Shown here: in pieces, positions 1 to 9,386 of the stretch
Layout: every line of letters starts with the position of its first letter
Position numbering within the stretch: position 1 is the stretch's first letter
Assembly (NCBI GenBank): GCA_023807065.1
Contig: JAJJLU010003565.1
Location: forward strand, 1-51,710
Length of the DNA stretch: 51,710 bases
Direction: 5' to 3'
Source: Isotricha intestinalis
Lineage: Eukaryota > Ciliophora > Litostomatea > Vestibuliferida > Isotrichidae
The notes under the pieces: model-generated
The model's database searches: none
What the model was told of the DNA's origin: nothing
The model's input: the letters and a program-made list of their open reading frames with translations, nothing else
Made by a program: the position numbers and the translations under genes

Positions 1-99
1 TAAATTTGTTAATTGTTCTTCAGATAAATAATTAAGTAATTCATATATTGATTCTTTTACTTCTTTTTCTGATTTTGGTTCTATTGAAAGTTTACTCAT
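1..99 (-). CDS. Start of an unidentified gene, cut by the window edge
   Basis: An ATG at 97-99 on the minus strand opens a frame of 33 codons that reaches base 1 with no stop, so only the N-terminus is present. It begins MSKLSIEPKSEKEVKESIYE and is charged and helical in character. Codon use (AAA, GAA, TTA, CAA) matches the neighbouring genes. The 5' side is AT-rich noncoding sequence up to the next gene, whose stop is at 304. Nothing in 33 residues identifies a family. It is likely a real gene because the frame is open, starts with ATG and has coding-like composition. Confidence 0.55.
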   Translation of the reverse strand, partial: MSKLSIEPKSEKEVKESIYELLNYLSEEQLTNL

Positions 100-303
100 T
101 TATTTTATATGACTAATATTTTTTTTCTTTATTTGGATTTTCTTTTTTTTTTAATTTTTGTCTTTTTTAAATCAACTTTTTAAATTTAATATTATTTTTT
201 TTAAATTTTTCAATTGATTATTAAATATTTTAATTGATAAAATATTAAAGTTAAAAAATAATAATTAAAATATTATTTTAACAATTAAATAATATAAAAT
301 CTT

Positions 304-1074
304 TTATTTATTATTTTTTTTCTCTAAATTAATACAATCAATCATATTATTTAATCTTTTATATTCTGCTAATAATTTACTCATTTCTTCTCCTTGATCA
401 GTGAAATTTCTAATTTTTTGTTTAATCACTTTAATTTCATTTTTACTATTAATTTGTTCTTGAATTAAATTATCTTTTAATTGATTTAAAGACTTAATAT
501 TTTGTTCACTATTAAAAGTAGAATAAATATATAAAATTATAGTTTGTAGAATATTATTTATTTTAGAATATTGTTGATTTATATTATCTAAAAAATTTTG
601 CTTTTCTTTTAAATGAGCGTTTTTAAATTTATTAAAAATTTCTTCTAAAATTTTAGTATTCTCAGTTAATAAAATTAAAATTTGATTTATTTTTGCGTTA
701 ATTAAATTATTTTGATTTTTTCTTTCTTCATTTTTATTATTGATATCTATTTTAAAATTATGACTTTTGAAAAAATTTCTTATTTCTTCTTCAAAATAAG
801 ATAACAGTTTTAAACTTTCTTGTTCATTTAAAGTTGAATCTTTATTCATTTTTTTTATTTGATTTATATCTGAAAAAAAAATTCCAAAATTTTCTTCTTC
901 TTTTTGATTATTTATTATAAATCTTGATTCATTTGATTTATATGATGTTAATATTTTTTTTAGTTGTTCATCATTTGTATTCTTTGATTTTATTAGAAAA
1001 AATTGAAAAATATTATATAAAAGTCTTAATTTGTTATATTTATCTATTTTTTCTAAAAATTTTTGATTTTCCAT
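304..1074 (-). CDS. Coiled-coil protein, possibly an augmin (HAUS4-like) subunit
   Basis: The frame encodes about 256 residues and ends in TAA. I place the start at the ATG at 1072-1074 (MENQKFLEK); the frame extends slightly further but only to a TTG. The protein is almost entirely predicted helix, with heptad-like Leu/Ile spacing from about residue 125 to the end and no membrane segment or catalytic motif. The C-terminal stretch around GEEMSKLLAEYKRLNNMI resembles the terminal helix of HAUS augmin subunit 4, where a similar 'EF..L..EY..L...I' pattern occurs, but this is a weak likeness from memory. Augmin recruits gamma-tubulin to microtubules, which would suit a ciliated cell. Other coiled-coil proteins are equally possible. 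Confidence 0.6.
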   Translation of the reverse strand: MENQKFLEKIDKYNKLRLLYNIFQFFLIKSKNTNDEQLKKILTSYKSNESRFIINNQKEEENFGIFFSDINQIKKMNKDSTLNEQESLKLLSYFEEEIRNFFKSHNFKIDINNKNEERKNQNNLINAKINQILILLTENTKILEEIFNKFKNAHLKEKQNFLDNINQQYSKINNILQTIILYIYSTFNSEQNIKSLNQLKDNLIQEQINSKNEIKVIKQKIRNFTDQGEEMSKLLAEYKRLNNMIDCINLEKKNNK

Positions 1075-1132
1075 TTTATTCAATTTTTTTCAAATTTTAA
1101 CTTTTTAAAAATTTTAAAAAATTTAAAAAAAA

Positions 1133-1687
1133 TTATTTTTTATTTGGAAGAGGATTTTTAATTATAGCATATAAATAATATTTATTATTATCATCATTAT
1201 TATTATTTTCATTTTCATTTTCTTCTTCTTTTTCTTCTTTTTCTTTTTTATCATTATTATCATTAAAACTTTTAATAACATAACAATTTAAAGGATTAGT
1301 TGAATAAACTTTTAATTTATAATCTCCTTTATTATATTTTTTTTTCTCACTTAATTTTTTAATATTCTCATTAAAATTATCTTTCAATATATTTTCAGCA
1401 TAATTTTTCACAGACTTACTAAATTTAGGATTATTTGAATGACAAATTTTTTCATGTAATTCTAAATTAGCTTTCCTGTTAAATTTTCGAAAACAATTTG
1501 GAAAATTACATATATAAGGTTTTTCACCACTATGAATTTTCATATGAACTTTATAGTCATTTTCTACATGAAACATTTTTTGACATAATTCACATTTATA
1601 TCCTTTATTACTTGAATAATTATTATCAATATAATCATCATAATATGGAATAATAAATTTCAAATTTTATTCATTTTCATCGCTCAT
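1133..1687 (-). CDS. Two-finger C2H2 zinc-finger protein with an in-frame TAA at codon 7
   Basis: The protein carries two classical C2H2 fingers: the first has C-X2-C and H-X3-H (YKCELCQKMF...HMKIH), the second C-X4-C and H-X4-H (YICNFPNCFRKF...HEKICH), joined by a HSGEKPY linker of the TGEKP type that marks DNA-binding fingers (TFIIIA/YY1 style). A lysine-rich middle and a Glu/Asn/Asp run follow, ending in TAA. The only sensible ATG is at 1685-1687; it reads MSDENE, then TAA (1667-1669), then NLKFIIPYYDD in the same frame. No ATG lies between that stop and the first finger. Either the stop replaces a Gln codon (CAA to TAA), it is suppressed, or translation starts at a non-ATG codon. The fingers are sound; the start is the problem. 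Likely a nuclear DNA- or RNA-binding protein; the target is unknown. Confidence 0.7.
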
Positions 1688-1751
1688 TAATATTTTCTTT
1701 TTTTTTTGGTTAAAATATTAAAAAAAAATATTAAAAAAAAAATAAATAATT

Positions 1752-2705
1752 TTATTCACTTTTTCTTTTCATTAAATTTTTCCTTTTTTTTCCTTTATCA
1801 CAGGAAATATTATTTAAATAATAAGGACAATTATTTTTAAGTAAGCATTTCTTATCACATAAAGGATGAAAACTTTTACAAATTTCTTGTCCAAAACCAA
1901 CTAAAATTAAATTAATATCATTCCAATATTTTTTTTCAACAATTTTTTCTAATTCAAATTCAGTTTTTTCTGGATTTTTCGTATTATTAACCCATCCTAA
2001 ACGATTTGCAATTTTATGTATATGTGTATCAACTGCAATTCCTTCTATTTTATTTAAACATTCTTTCATATATAATAAACCCATTTTTCTTCCTATTCCA
2101 GGTAAATTTAATATTTCTTTAAAATTCTCAGGAGGATTATCATTATATTTTTCTCTTAAAACTTCAGATAATTTTTTTATTGCTTTTGATTTATTATTAT
2201 GGAAACTTACTTTATATATTATTTCAGTTAATTTTTCTATTGGAATTTTTATCATATTTTCAATTGTTAATCCATATTCAATTAATTTTTGAGTTGTTAA
2301 ATATGTTATTTCATCTTTTGTTTGAGCTGATAATATTAAAGATACTAAAGTTTGGAATTTATATGTTGGGAAATCTATATTTGGTTTTGTACATTGAGAT
2401 GCACCGTATTTGTCTATTGGAGCTTCTTGTGTTATACGCATTTTTTTTAAGAGTTTGTAATCTTCTTCAAATTTTGTTTTACGATATTCTAAAGATAATG
2501 ATTTTTTATTTTCTATTATTTCTTGTGATTTATTGTCTTTTAATTTTAATGATTTTGATTTATTTGATTTTAGTGATTTTGAGGATTTTTCTCTTTTATT
2601 TATTTTTTTTTTAGGCTTTTCAGTAGTTGTTTTATTTAAATACTTTTTAATTATTTCTATTTTTTTATTTATTGGTTTTTCATATTTAATTTCTATTTTC
2701 TTCAT
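1752..2705 (-). CDS. NTH1: Endonuclease III-type DNA glycosylase/AP lyase
   Basis: A 317-residue protein of the Nth/NTHL1 family, which removes oxidised pyrimidines and nicks abasic sites in base excision repair. The first 75 residues are a lysine-rich extension that could carry a nuclear signal. The glycosylase core follows: the helix-hairpin-helix LPGIGRKMG near residue 200 contains the catalytic Lys, and VDTHIHKIANRLGW near 224 contains the catalytic Asp. Four cysteines near residues 275-292 form the iron-sulphur cluster loop, but the spacing is C-X6-C-X3-C-X5-C rather than the usual C-X6-C-X2-C-X5-C. The gene is divergent from the 5-phosphatase, with 78 bases between the two ATGs, so they probably share a promoter region. 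Family assignment is firm. Confidence 0.92.
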   Translation of the reverse strand: MKKIEIKYEKPINKKIEIIKKYLNKTTTEKPKKKINKREKSSKSLKSNKSKSLKLKDNKSQEIIENKKSLSLEYRKTKFEEDYKLLKKMRITQEAPIDKYGASQCTKPNIDFPTYKFQTLVSLILSAQTKDEITYLTTQKLIEYGLTIENMIKIPIEKLTEIIYKVSFHNNKSKAIKKLSEVLREKYNDNPPENFKEILNLPGIGRKMGLLYMKECLNKIEGIAVDTHIHKIANRLGWVNNTKNPEKTEFELEKIVEKKYWNDINLILVGFGQEICKSFHPLCDKKCLLKNNCPYYLNNISCDKGKKRKNLMKRKSE

Positions 2706-2783
2706 AATATATATTCATAAATTACAATACCAAAAATTAATAATTTTATAAAATAATTTAAATTTCCAATAAATTTTCCTTTT

Positions 2784-3929
2784 ATGGAAAAAATAAAAAC
2801 TTCCTTAATAATAGATAAAATACCAAAAACATCAAAAATTCTTCATGATATATTATTTCCTGATGAATCACTTCAAAATTTAAATAAATCTCTTTTGATC
2901 TATTCAGTAACATGGAATTTACATGGTAAAATTCCATCTAATGAAGAATTAAAATCAATAATTCCATTAAATAAAAAATATGATATAATAATAATTTCAA
3001 CTCAAGAATGTTTAAGAAGCATTGCAGCTTCATTTTTAAAAAGTGAAAAGGATGAATGGGTTAAAATGTTAAATGATTATCTAAATGAAAATTATATTAA
3101 TTTAGCAAATGAAAATCTTTCTGCTTTTCATATTTCTTTATTTGTTAATAAATTAATAAGAAATGATTTTAAAAATGTTATAACTGGAAAAATTAAAACT
3201 GGCTATTTAAATATTTTAGCTAATAAAGGTGCAGTTGCTATAGGAGTTAAATATAAAAAATTAGATTTATTATTTATTAACTCTCATTTAACTGCAGGAC
3301 ATGAAAGAATAGAAAAAAGAAATGCTGATTTTGAAAGAATAAATAAAGAATTAACTTTTGAAGTTTATGATAATTCAAATGAAACTAATATTGATAATAA
3401 TATAAATAATAATAATATGAATAATAATAATAATATTAAAGATATTAAAGAAATTAAAGATATTAATTATAATTTAACTGTGAGTGATAATTTCGATATT
3501 ATTATTTGGAGTGGTGATTTTAATTATAGATTAAATTCAAATGATATAAATAAAGTTATATCATGTATTCAAAATAAAGAATTTGATTATTTATTTGATT
3601 ATGATCAATTTAATAATGAAATTCTAAATGAGAAAATAGATATAAATGGTTTTCAAGAAGGGACAATTTGTTTTCCTCCAACATATAAATATTTAGAAAA
3701 TGAAAATTTTAGAAATTATGATTTAAGTGAAAGAATGCCAGGATGGACAGATAGAATATTATATAAATCAAAAAAATTTACTGATTTACTATTATGTAAA
3801 TATGATTGTATTTTAGATACTAAAACTAGTGATCATAAACCTGTTTTTGCTATTTTTAAATTGGATATTGAAGATGAAATTGAAGATAATTCAAAAATAA
3901 AGAAAAATAAAGTATGTGAAATATTTTAA
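2784..3929 (+). CDS. Inositol polyphosphate 5-phosphatase
   Basis: A 381-residue catalytic domain of the type II inositol polyphosphate 5-phosphatases, which remove the 5-phosphate from phosphoinositides such as PI(4,5)P2. The family landmarks appear in order: a TWNLHGK strand near residue 45, STQECLRS (metal-binding Glu), NSHLTAGHER near 166, GDFNYRLN near 243, FPPTYKY, RMPGWTDRIL and SDHKPVFA near 349. An Asn-rich low-complexity insert lies between the HLTAGHER and GDFNYRL motifs. No SH2, Sac or other accessory domain is attached, so it is close to a stand-alone enzyme and its membrane targeting is not evident. It starts 78 bases from the NTH1 start on the opposite strand and ends in TAA. 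Confidence 0.92.
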   Translation: MEKIKTSLIIDKIPKTSKILHDILFPDESLQNLNKSLLIYSVTWNLHGKIPSNEELKSIIPLNKKYDIIIISTQECLRSIAASFLKSEKDEWVKMLNDYLNENYINLANENLSAFHISLFVNKLIRNDFKNVITGKIKTGYLNILANKGAVAIGVKYKKLDLLFINSHLTAGHERIEKRNADFERINKELTFEVYDNSNETNIDNNINNNNMNNNNNIKDIKEIKDINYNLTVSDNFDIIIWSGDFNYRLNSNDINKVISCIQNKEFDYLFDYDQFNNEILNEKIDINGFQEGTICFPPTYKYLENENFRNYDLSERMPGWTDRILYKSKKFTDLLLCKYDCILDTKTSDHKPVFAIFKLDIEDEIEDNSKIKKNKVCEIF

Positions 3930-4167
3930 TATTTTTTTTTTTTAAATTATATAATATTAAATTATAGTTTCAGTTAAATTTTTGGGAATTTATATTCTCA
4001 TATTTTTTTTAAGTTAAACATTAAAGGAAATTTACTTTTTTTTCCTTTTATTAACCTGGCTTTTTAATCATTTATATAAATTAAATAATTACAAAAAAAT
4101 AATAATATTATCTAAAAAGTTAAATAAATAAATAAAATAAAAATAATATTTCATTTTTTTACTTATT

Positions 4168-5424
4168 TTAAATTTGTTGCATATTATTATAATTAATAGA
4201 ATCATTAGTATCTTTTTTCATCATTCTCATAACAAAAACAGCAGTAACAACAATAAATAAAAAAATAATACTAACAATAATAATATGGGAAAGTTGAGAC
4301 CAATCCCTTATATCAGGATTACAATAACCTTTTTCAATATAGATTTTAGTACTTCCATCTTTTTCTATAGAATATTTTCTTCTAAAATTACCTAAAATTC
4401 CAGAAAAAATATATAAATCGTTTGATTCTTCATCAAATTGAATTCTTAATCTTACATACGTACCAGTTTCATTAACAGTATAATTTTCCCAAATTAAACT
4501 TCTATCAACTTTATAACCATAATCATCAAATTGAATATATAAATCAGTAATGTCAATTGATTCATCACAAATTAAATATTTATATTTAGAATCAATTTTT
4601 TCCAAAGCACAGTTGGTTTCAAAATAATTCTCTTTAATTTGATTTGCATAATCTTCATTTAATATCATATATCTTTGATCACCTTCTTCAAAATGAATTT
4701 TTTTTTCTTTTGGGTATATTGATTGTCCATCTTTTCTTAATGCTTTATTATTTTCATTTGAAAAGTAAAGGGTAACTAATTTTACAGACCAACTTTCATT
4801 TTCATTTGAATTATGATTAACTGTAAATGCATGTGTAAATTCTGAATCATTCCCTTGTCCAAGAGTCATTGATGATTCTATTATATTACAATTATGATCA
4901 TAATGAGGTTCAAAAATAACATATTTATCTTCTTTTCTTTCATTTAATGTTTCATATAAATTAAAAGGAAATATAGTATTATTATTATCTATTAGTTTTT
5001 TTGTTAGTGATAATCCAAAAATTCCTTTTGAATTTTCTCCACAATGATTTGGTTTTGAATTATTTGAATGTCCGTATATTAATGATATATTTGTCTCATT
5101 AAATAATTGGAAAGTTGAATTATAAATATTAAATTCATATTTTTTGTTTTCTATATATTTTATTGAATAAGTATTTTCATTAATTTTTTTATTTAATTCT
5201 ATAGTATCATTAAAAAACATTATTATAGGGAAATATAATGAAGGAGTTAAAATTATCTCACTTCCATTTTGTTTTATTTTTAAATTGTAATATCCTGTTG
5301 TTTTTATTGATGTTTTATTTAATGGATTTTCTAAAATATAAGAATCAGGTTTAAATATTATTGGATAAGTTATTGAGAAGACTTTTGATATTATAATTAT
5401 AAAATTAAAGAAATTGAATACCAT
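4168..5424 (-). CDS. Membrane-anchored pepsin-fold protein lacking catalytic aspartates
   Basis: A 418-residue protein with an N-terminal hydrophobic signal sequence (about residues 1-17), a large extracytoplasmic part with many Asn-X-Ser/Thr sites, and one transmembrane segment near residues 378-400 followed by a short cytoplasmic tail. The layout matches pepsin-family (A1) proteases: GIFGLSL corresponds to the GI(L)GLG strand, the ILNEDYANQI region to the second-lobe helix after the active site, and FSGILGNFRRKYSIE to the 'LGD.FLR.YY..FD' motif near the C-terminus. Neither catalytic DTG/DSG triplet is present; the first site is occupied by LTPSLYF and the second by EEGDQRY. I infer a catalytically inactive pepsin-like protein at the cell surface or in the endomembrane system. 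Confidence 0.6.
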   Translation of the reverse strand: MVFNFFNFIIIISKVFSITYPIIFKPDSYILENPLNKTSIKTTGYYNLKIKQNGSEIILTPSLYFPIIMFFNDTIELNKKINENTYSIKYIENKKYEFNIYNSTFQLFNETNISLIYGHSNNSKPNHCGENSKGIFGLSLTKKLIDNNNTIFPFNLYETLNERKEDKYVIFEPHYDHNCNIIESSMTLGQGNDSEFTHAFTVNHNSNENESWSVKLVTLYFSNENNKALRKDGQSIYPKEKKIHFEEGDQRYMILNEDYANQIKENYFETNCALEKIDSKYKYLICDESIDITDLYIQFDDYGYKVDRSLIWENYTVNETGTYVRLRIQFDEESNDLYIFSGILGNFRRKYSIEKDGSTKIYIEKGYCNPDIRDWSQLSHIIIVSIIFLFIVVTAVFVMRMMKKDTNDSINYNNMQQI

Positions 5425-5928
5425 TGATAGATAAATAAATTGTTATTATGATAATAATATAATATAATTATTTTAAAAAATATTCACTTCGATGAAAATA
5501 TAATATTTTTATTTTTCTAAATATATAAAATGTATTAAAAAATCATGCTAATCCTTTTATAAATATTATTAAAAAAATCTATAAATAGTCGATTATTGTG
5601 AAGAATATTTGTTAATTTAAGTATTTAAAATTTTGAAATTATTTTATATGTAAATAAAAAGAAAATTAAAAATTTGTAATTTTTTAAAATTTATCATTAT
5701 CTTTCTTAAATTTTTATTCCAATAAATTTAATCAAAAAGTATATTATTTGAATATCCTTTAATTCAATTAAAGATGTTAAAATAATTATAATGTAATTAT
5801 AATTCTTAAAATAAAAATCAATTAATTTCTTTTGACTTTTGTTGTTTAAATTTTTTAAAATATTCTTTTTAATTATTATAATTTTATTTTTTTTACTTAT
5901 AATACATAAATAATAAAAATACAAAAAA
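5425..5928. other. Divergent intergenic region
   Basis: About 500 bases separate the starts of the pepsin-fold gene (minus) and the SIN1-like gene (plus), so both promoters must lie here. The sequence is nearly all A and T with scattered homopolymer runs. A 72-codon open frame on the minus strand near the right end has no coding character. I see no RNA gene, repeat or recognisable regulatory motif. Confidence 0.5.
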
Positions 5929-7095
5929 ATGGACGATGAGAATTTACTTTCTCAAAATAAAATAAGAATATATATTTTAAACACTGAAAAATATATTGAT
6001 TTTGATATAAAGCAAGAAGAAACATTTTTAAATTTAAAAAAGAAAGTATTATCAAAATTAGAAAACGTAGTAAATTTAAATTTAAAATATCATACAATAG
6101 AAGGATATGAATTTAGATATGTTCATAAATTACCATTATCTTTTTTTTCTAAACTAGAAAAAAACAGAAATAATTTTCCTCCTAATATGGGAACATCACC
6201 AATAAATGATGATGACACAATAAATGAAATAGGAAAAGATTCTCTTTGTTTTATAGAAAAAAGAGACTATATAAATTTAGAAAATAATAAAAATTCAAAA
6301 GCACCTAAATTATACGGTGCTATATTAGATAATAATAATGAAGAATTAAAAATAAATATAAAAGTATATATTAAAGTAAATAAAGATAATATCTCAAGTA
6401 CAATTGTTCAATTAAATACCAAAAATAATTTAAAATCAGTTTTTGATAAAATATTATTAAAGAATAAATTACGTTATAGAAATATAGATTTATATTATTT
6501 TGTAGAACATGAAGAAGGAAATAATGAAGATATGGATAATGCATTATCATGGGAAATGGAATTAAAATATTTATCAACTTATGAATTAGATTTATTTAGA
6601 AAAAAATTCGCAGATTTACCTAATTATCCAGAAATGTCACAATCATATATTTTAAATTTAAGTGAAAATTCTTATAAAAGTAAATCAGAAGATAATGATA
6701 GTTTACAAGAATATATTTTTAATGAAAATACTGCAGGCGTTTATCAAGAATTTGATGTTGTTAAAATAAATAAATTTGGGAATAAACAAGAAAGAACTCT
6801 TGGTATTGATATGTATAATTTATATAATGATATGCCTAAAAATAAAAAAAATACTTCTGGATTATTTAATTTTCATTCTAAAACTAAAAAACCTTTAAGA
6901 AAGATTAAAGATATACAAGAATGTGGAGTTATTTCAGATAATAGTTTTTTTATAATTATTTGCGATAGTGATGAAAATAATGGAATAAGAGAATTAAAGT
7001 ATGAAGTAAAAAATAAAAATATTAGAAATGAAATATTAGCAAAAATAAATTATTTATTAAAAATGAATAATAATCTCAAAAAAAAAAATAAATAA
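5929..7095 (+). CDS. SIN1/AVO1-type TORC2 subunit
   Basis: A 388-residue protein whose C-terminal part (about residues 265-380) matches the PH domain of SIN1: YQEFDVVKINKFGNKQERTL, followed by GIDMYNLYND, and a final helix EILAKINYLLKMNN, equivalent to the 'NKFG.KQER.LGID...IYN' and 'EI..K+.YLL' signatures. Upstream (about 128-205) is a ubiquitin-like region resembling the Ras-binding domain, and residues 10-68 form another ubiquitin-like stretch that may be a reduced CRIM domain. SIN1/AVO1 is the TORC2 subunit that recruits AGC-kinase substrates and places the complex on membranes. The protein is shorter than animal SIN1 (about 520). Start MDDENLLSQ is the first ATG in the frame; the stop is TAA. 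Confidence 0.62.
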   Translation: MDDENLLSQNKIRIYILNTEKYIDFDIKQEETFLNLKKKVLSKLENVVNLNLKYHTIEGYEFRYVHKLPLSFFSKLEKNRNNFPPNMGTSPINDDDTINEIGKDSLCFIEKRDYINLENNKNSKAPKLYGAILDNNNEELKINIKVYIKVNKDNISSTIVQLNTKNNLKSVFDKILLKNKLRYRNIDLYYFVEHEEGNNEDMDNALSWEMELKYLSTYELDLFRKKFADLPNYPEMSQSYILNLSENSYKSKSEDNDSLQEYIFNENTAGVYQEFDVVKINKFGNKQERTLGIDMYNLYNDMPKNKKNTSGLFNFHSKTKKPLRKIKDIQECGVISDNSFFIIICDSDENNGIRELKYEVKNKNIRNEILAKINYLLKMNNNLKKKNK

Positions 7096-7154
7096 AAACA
7101 CTTATAAATAAGTATATATTAAAATAAATAATTACTTTTTAAAAAACCTCAAAA

Positions 7155-8801
7155 ATGGATAAAGTAGTAAATAAATTTTATACAGGAAATATGACAAATT
7201 TTGGTTTTGGAACATGGAATTCAATTCCATCATATCCTAAAAAAAACAATAATAATAATTTTGATAGAACAATGCAAGTATCAGTTCCTTCAGCTCCAGC
7301 TGTAAATTACTTAAACACTGTACGTCCTTTAAGTCAAATTAATCCAATGCCAAAAACTTTATTATCAATGAATAATAGTAATTACAATAATAATAATTAT
7401 AATAATAGTAATTATAATTTACCTTATAATAATTACGATAATAATCGTCAAAGTTATTTATCTCCTGAAAATTTAAAAATGCAAATGTTAGAACAAAAAA
7501 TAAAAAATTTAGAAATGCAAAACGAAGATGATAAAATGAATTTTAAAAATATGATGGAAAAAATTCAAAGTGATAATGAAATGGATTATCAAAATCAAAT
7601 AAATAAAATGCAGAATCAAATAAAGAATCTTCATCCAAAAGAATTGTATGAAAATCCATATGAAAATAATTTAGATGATAATTATGAATTAAAGAGATTA
7701 GAAAGAAGAAAGCAAATTCAATATGAATTAGAACAAGCAAGAGAAAAATTAAATGAAGGTAATTCATCATCAGAATATGAAGGAGAAGAAGAAGAAGATG
7801 AAGAAGATGAAGATCCAAAATTTAGAAAAAGAAAAAATTCATCTTTGCCTTCTTCAGTTGATAGAAAAAATACAAATTATTCAAAAATATCATCATCAAA
7901 GAGAAAAAATACTAATAATAATAATAATAGTATTTTTAAAAGTGGAAATCGAATGGTTAACCAATCAAATATTCTTTCAAATCAAAATGAAGATCATAAT
8001 GATTTTATGAATAAATTACCTAAACATGTTGCTTTACAATTACAATCTGATAATTTTAAAGTAAGAGCAAATTTAGCTTCAATTAAAAATTCTTTTAGAG
8101 AAATTAAAAATGAATTAGAAAGTAAATTAGAACATTTGGAAAATACACAAAAGTTAAATTATGAAAGTATAAGAAATGTTATTGAACAAGGAGGAACTGA
8201 TAAATTAAGAGCTTCTATTAAGAAAAACATTGATGGTAAAGATATTAATTTAGATCAATTTGAAGAAGAAATGCCTGGTTATATGAATGAATTACCTGAA
8301 ATGATTGATAAAAGAATATTAGAAAATGAAGAAAAAAGAAGAGAAGATGAAATAAGAGAAATTAATGAAGAAAATAATATGAGAGAAGAAGAAAATTTAA
8401 TTTTACCTCCTATTGAAAATATGAAAAAAGATCAAAATGAAAAATTGATTCCTGGTAGAGTTGGTTTACCTAGTAATAATTATAATAATTTTGATTTAGG
8501 AGATGAAAAAAATCCTTATAAATTTAATAGAAGAAATCAAAATAATAATGATAATGTTAATTATATGAATCCTGTTGTTGATAGGAAAGGTAATTTAGAT
8601 TATAGTAAAATTAATCCTGGGAAGGTTAATTTAAGAGATATAAATAAAATTGCTGATGAAAGTGAAGTAACTGTTTCAAAACAAACAAGTGAAAAAAAAA
8701 GCGAAAGTGAAATCAGTAAAAGTGAAATGAGTCAAAGTGTTTCTCAATATAGTAAAAGTAAAAAGAATAAAAAAGATGATAAAAAAAATAAAAAAAAAGA
8801 T

Positions 8802-8848
<47 letters not shown>

Positions 8849-9134
8849 AGAAGAAAAAAAGGAAGAAGAAAAGAAAGAAGAAGAAAATGAAAATGAAAAG
8901 AAAAAGAAAAAGCAATTAAAAAATAAACCATTAAAATTAATAGGAGGTGAATTTAGAGAAAATGAAGAACTAACACTTCCAAAAATTCCAGCACAGATAT
9001 TAAGTAGAAAAAATGGATTTGATTATGAAAACGCATCAGAACCTCTAGAAAAAAAATTAGCTAAACAAAAAGTAAGAAAAAGAGTAGAAAAATTTAAAGA
9101 TGATCCTAATGATATAGAAGAAGATGAAGATGAA

Positions 9135-9182
<48 letters not shown>

Positions 9183-9239
9183 AAAGATGATGATGATGAT
9201 GATAAAGATGACGATGATGATGATGAGGAAGATATTTGA
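7155..9239 (+). CDS. Long low-complexity protein with Glu-rich and Asp-rich C-terminal tails
   Basis: A 694-residue protein of unknown family. Residues 1-110 are Asn-rich with SNYNNNNY-type repeats; a coiled coil runs from about 110 to 200 (KMQMLEQKIKNLEMQNEDDK); an acidic patch follows near 200; a helical segment (about 285-350) starts KHVALQLQSDNFKVRANLAS and may be the conserved core, because it has low repetitiveness and mixed hydrophobic spacing. The C-terminal third is Lys/Glu-rich, with a Glu run from a GAA/GAG repeat and an Asp run from a GAT repeat. It ends in TGA, the only such stop among the clear genes here. Only 59 bases separate it from the SIN1-like gene upstream in the same direction. 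No function can be assigned. Confidence 0.75.
8799..8890 (+). repeat. GAA/GAG trinucleotide repeat (poly-Glu)
   Basis: An almost pure GAA/GAG tract within the 7155-9239 gene, encoding a long Glu/Lys run. It leaves all three forward frames and the opposite strand open, which explains the spurious open frames here. Such tracts change length easily. Confidence 0.85.
9122..9224 (+). repeat. GAT trinucleotide repeat (poly-Asp)
   Basis: A GAT/GAC tract encoding an Asp-rich tail with two Lys interruptions, just before the TGA stop of the 7155-9239 gene. The opposite strand reads as poly-Ser, an artefact of the repeat. Confidence 0.9.
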
Positions 9240-9386
9240 AAAAAAAATTTAATAAGTATTGATTTATATATTGTTTTATTCATATAATTAAAATTTACTT
9301 TTTTAATATTTGTTTTTTTAATAATTTAAATAATAATTTTTATATTAATACTACTCAAAATTTTTAATTACTTTTTATTTTATTTT

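Noticed and set aside
2180..2614. Plus-strand 144-codon open frame across NTH1
   Set aside because: It is the antisense shadow of a well-supported gene, almost all Leu, Ile and Phe, with no independent evidence.
5706..5924. 72-codon minus-strand open frame
   Set aside because: It is mostly Ile, Lys, Asn and Leu with no domain and lies in a divergent promoter region; its length is expected by chance in such AT-rich DNA.
8676..9283. Antisense Phe-, Leu- and Ser-rich open frames
   Set aside because: They are produced by the GAA/GAG and GAT repeats of the sense gene.
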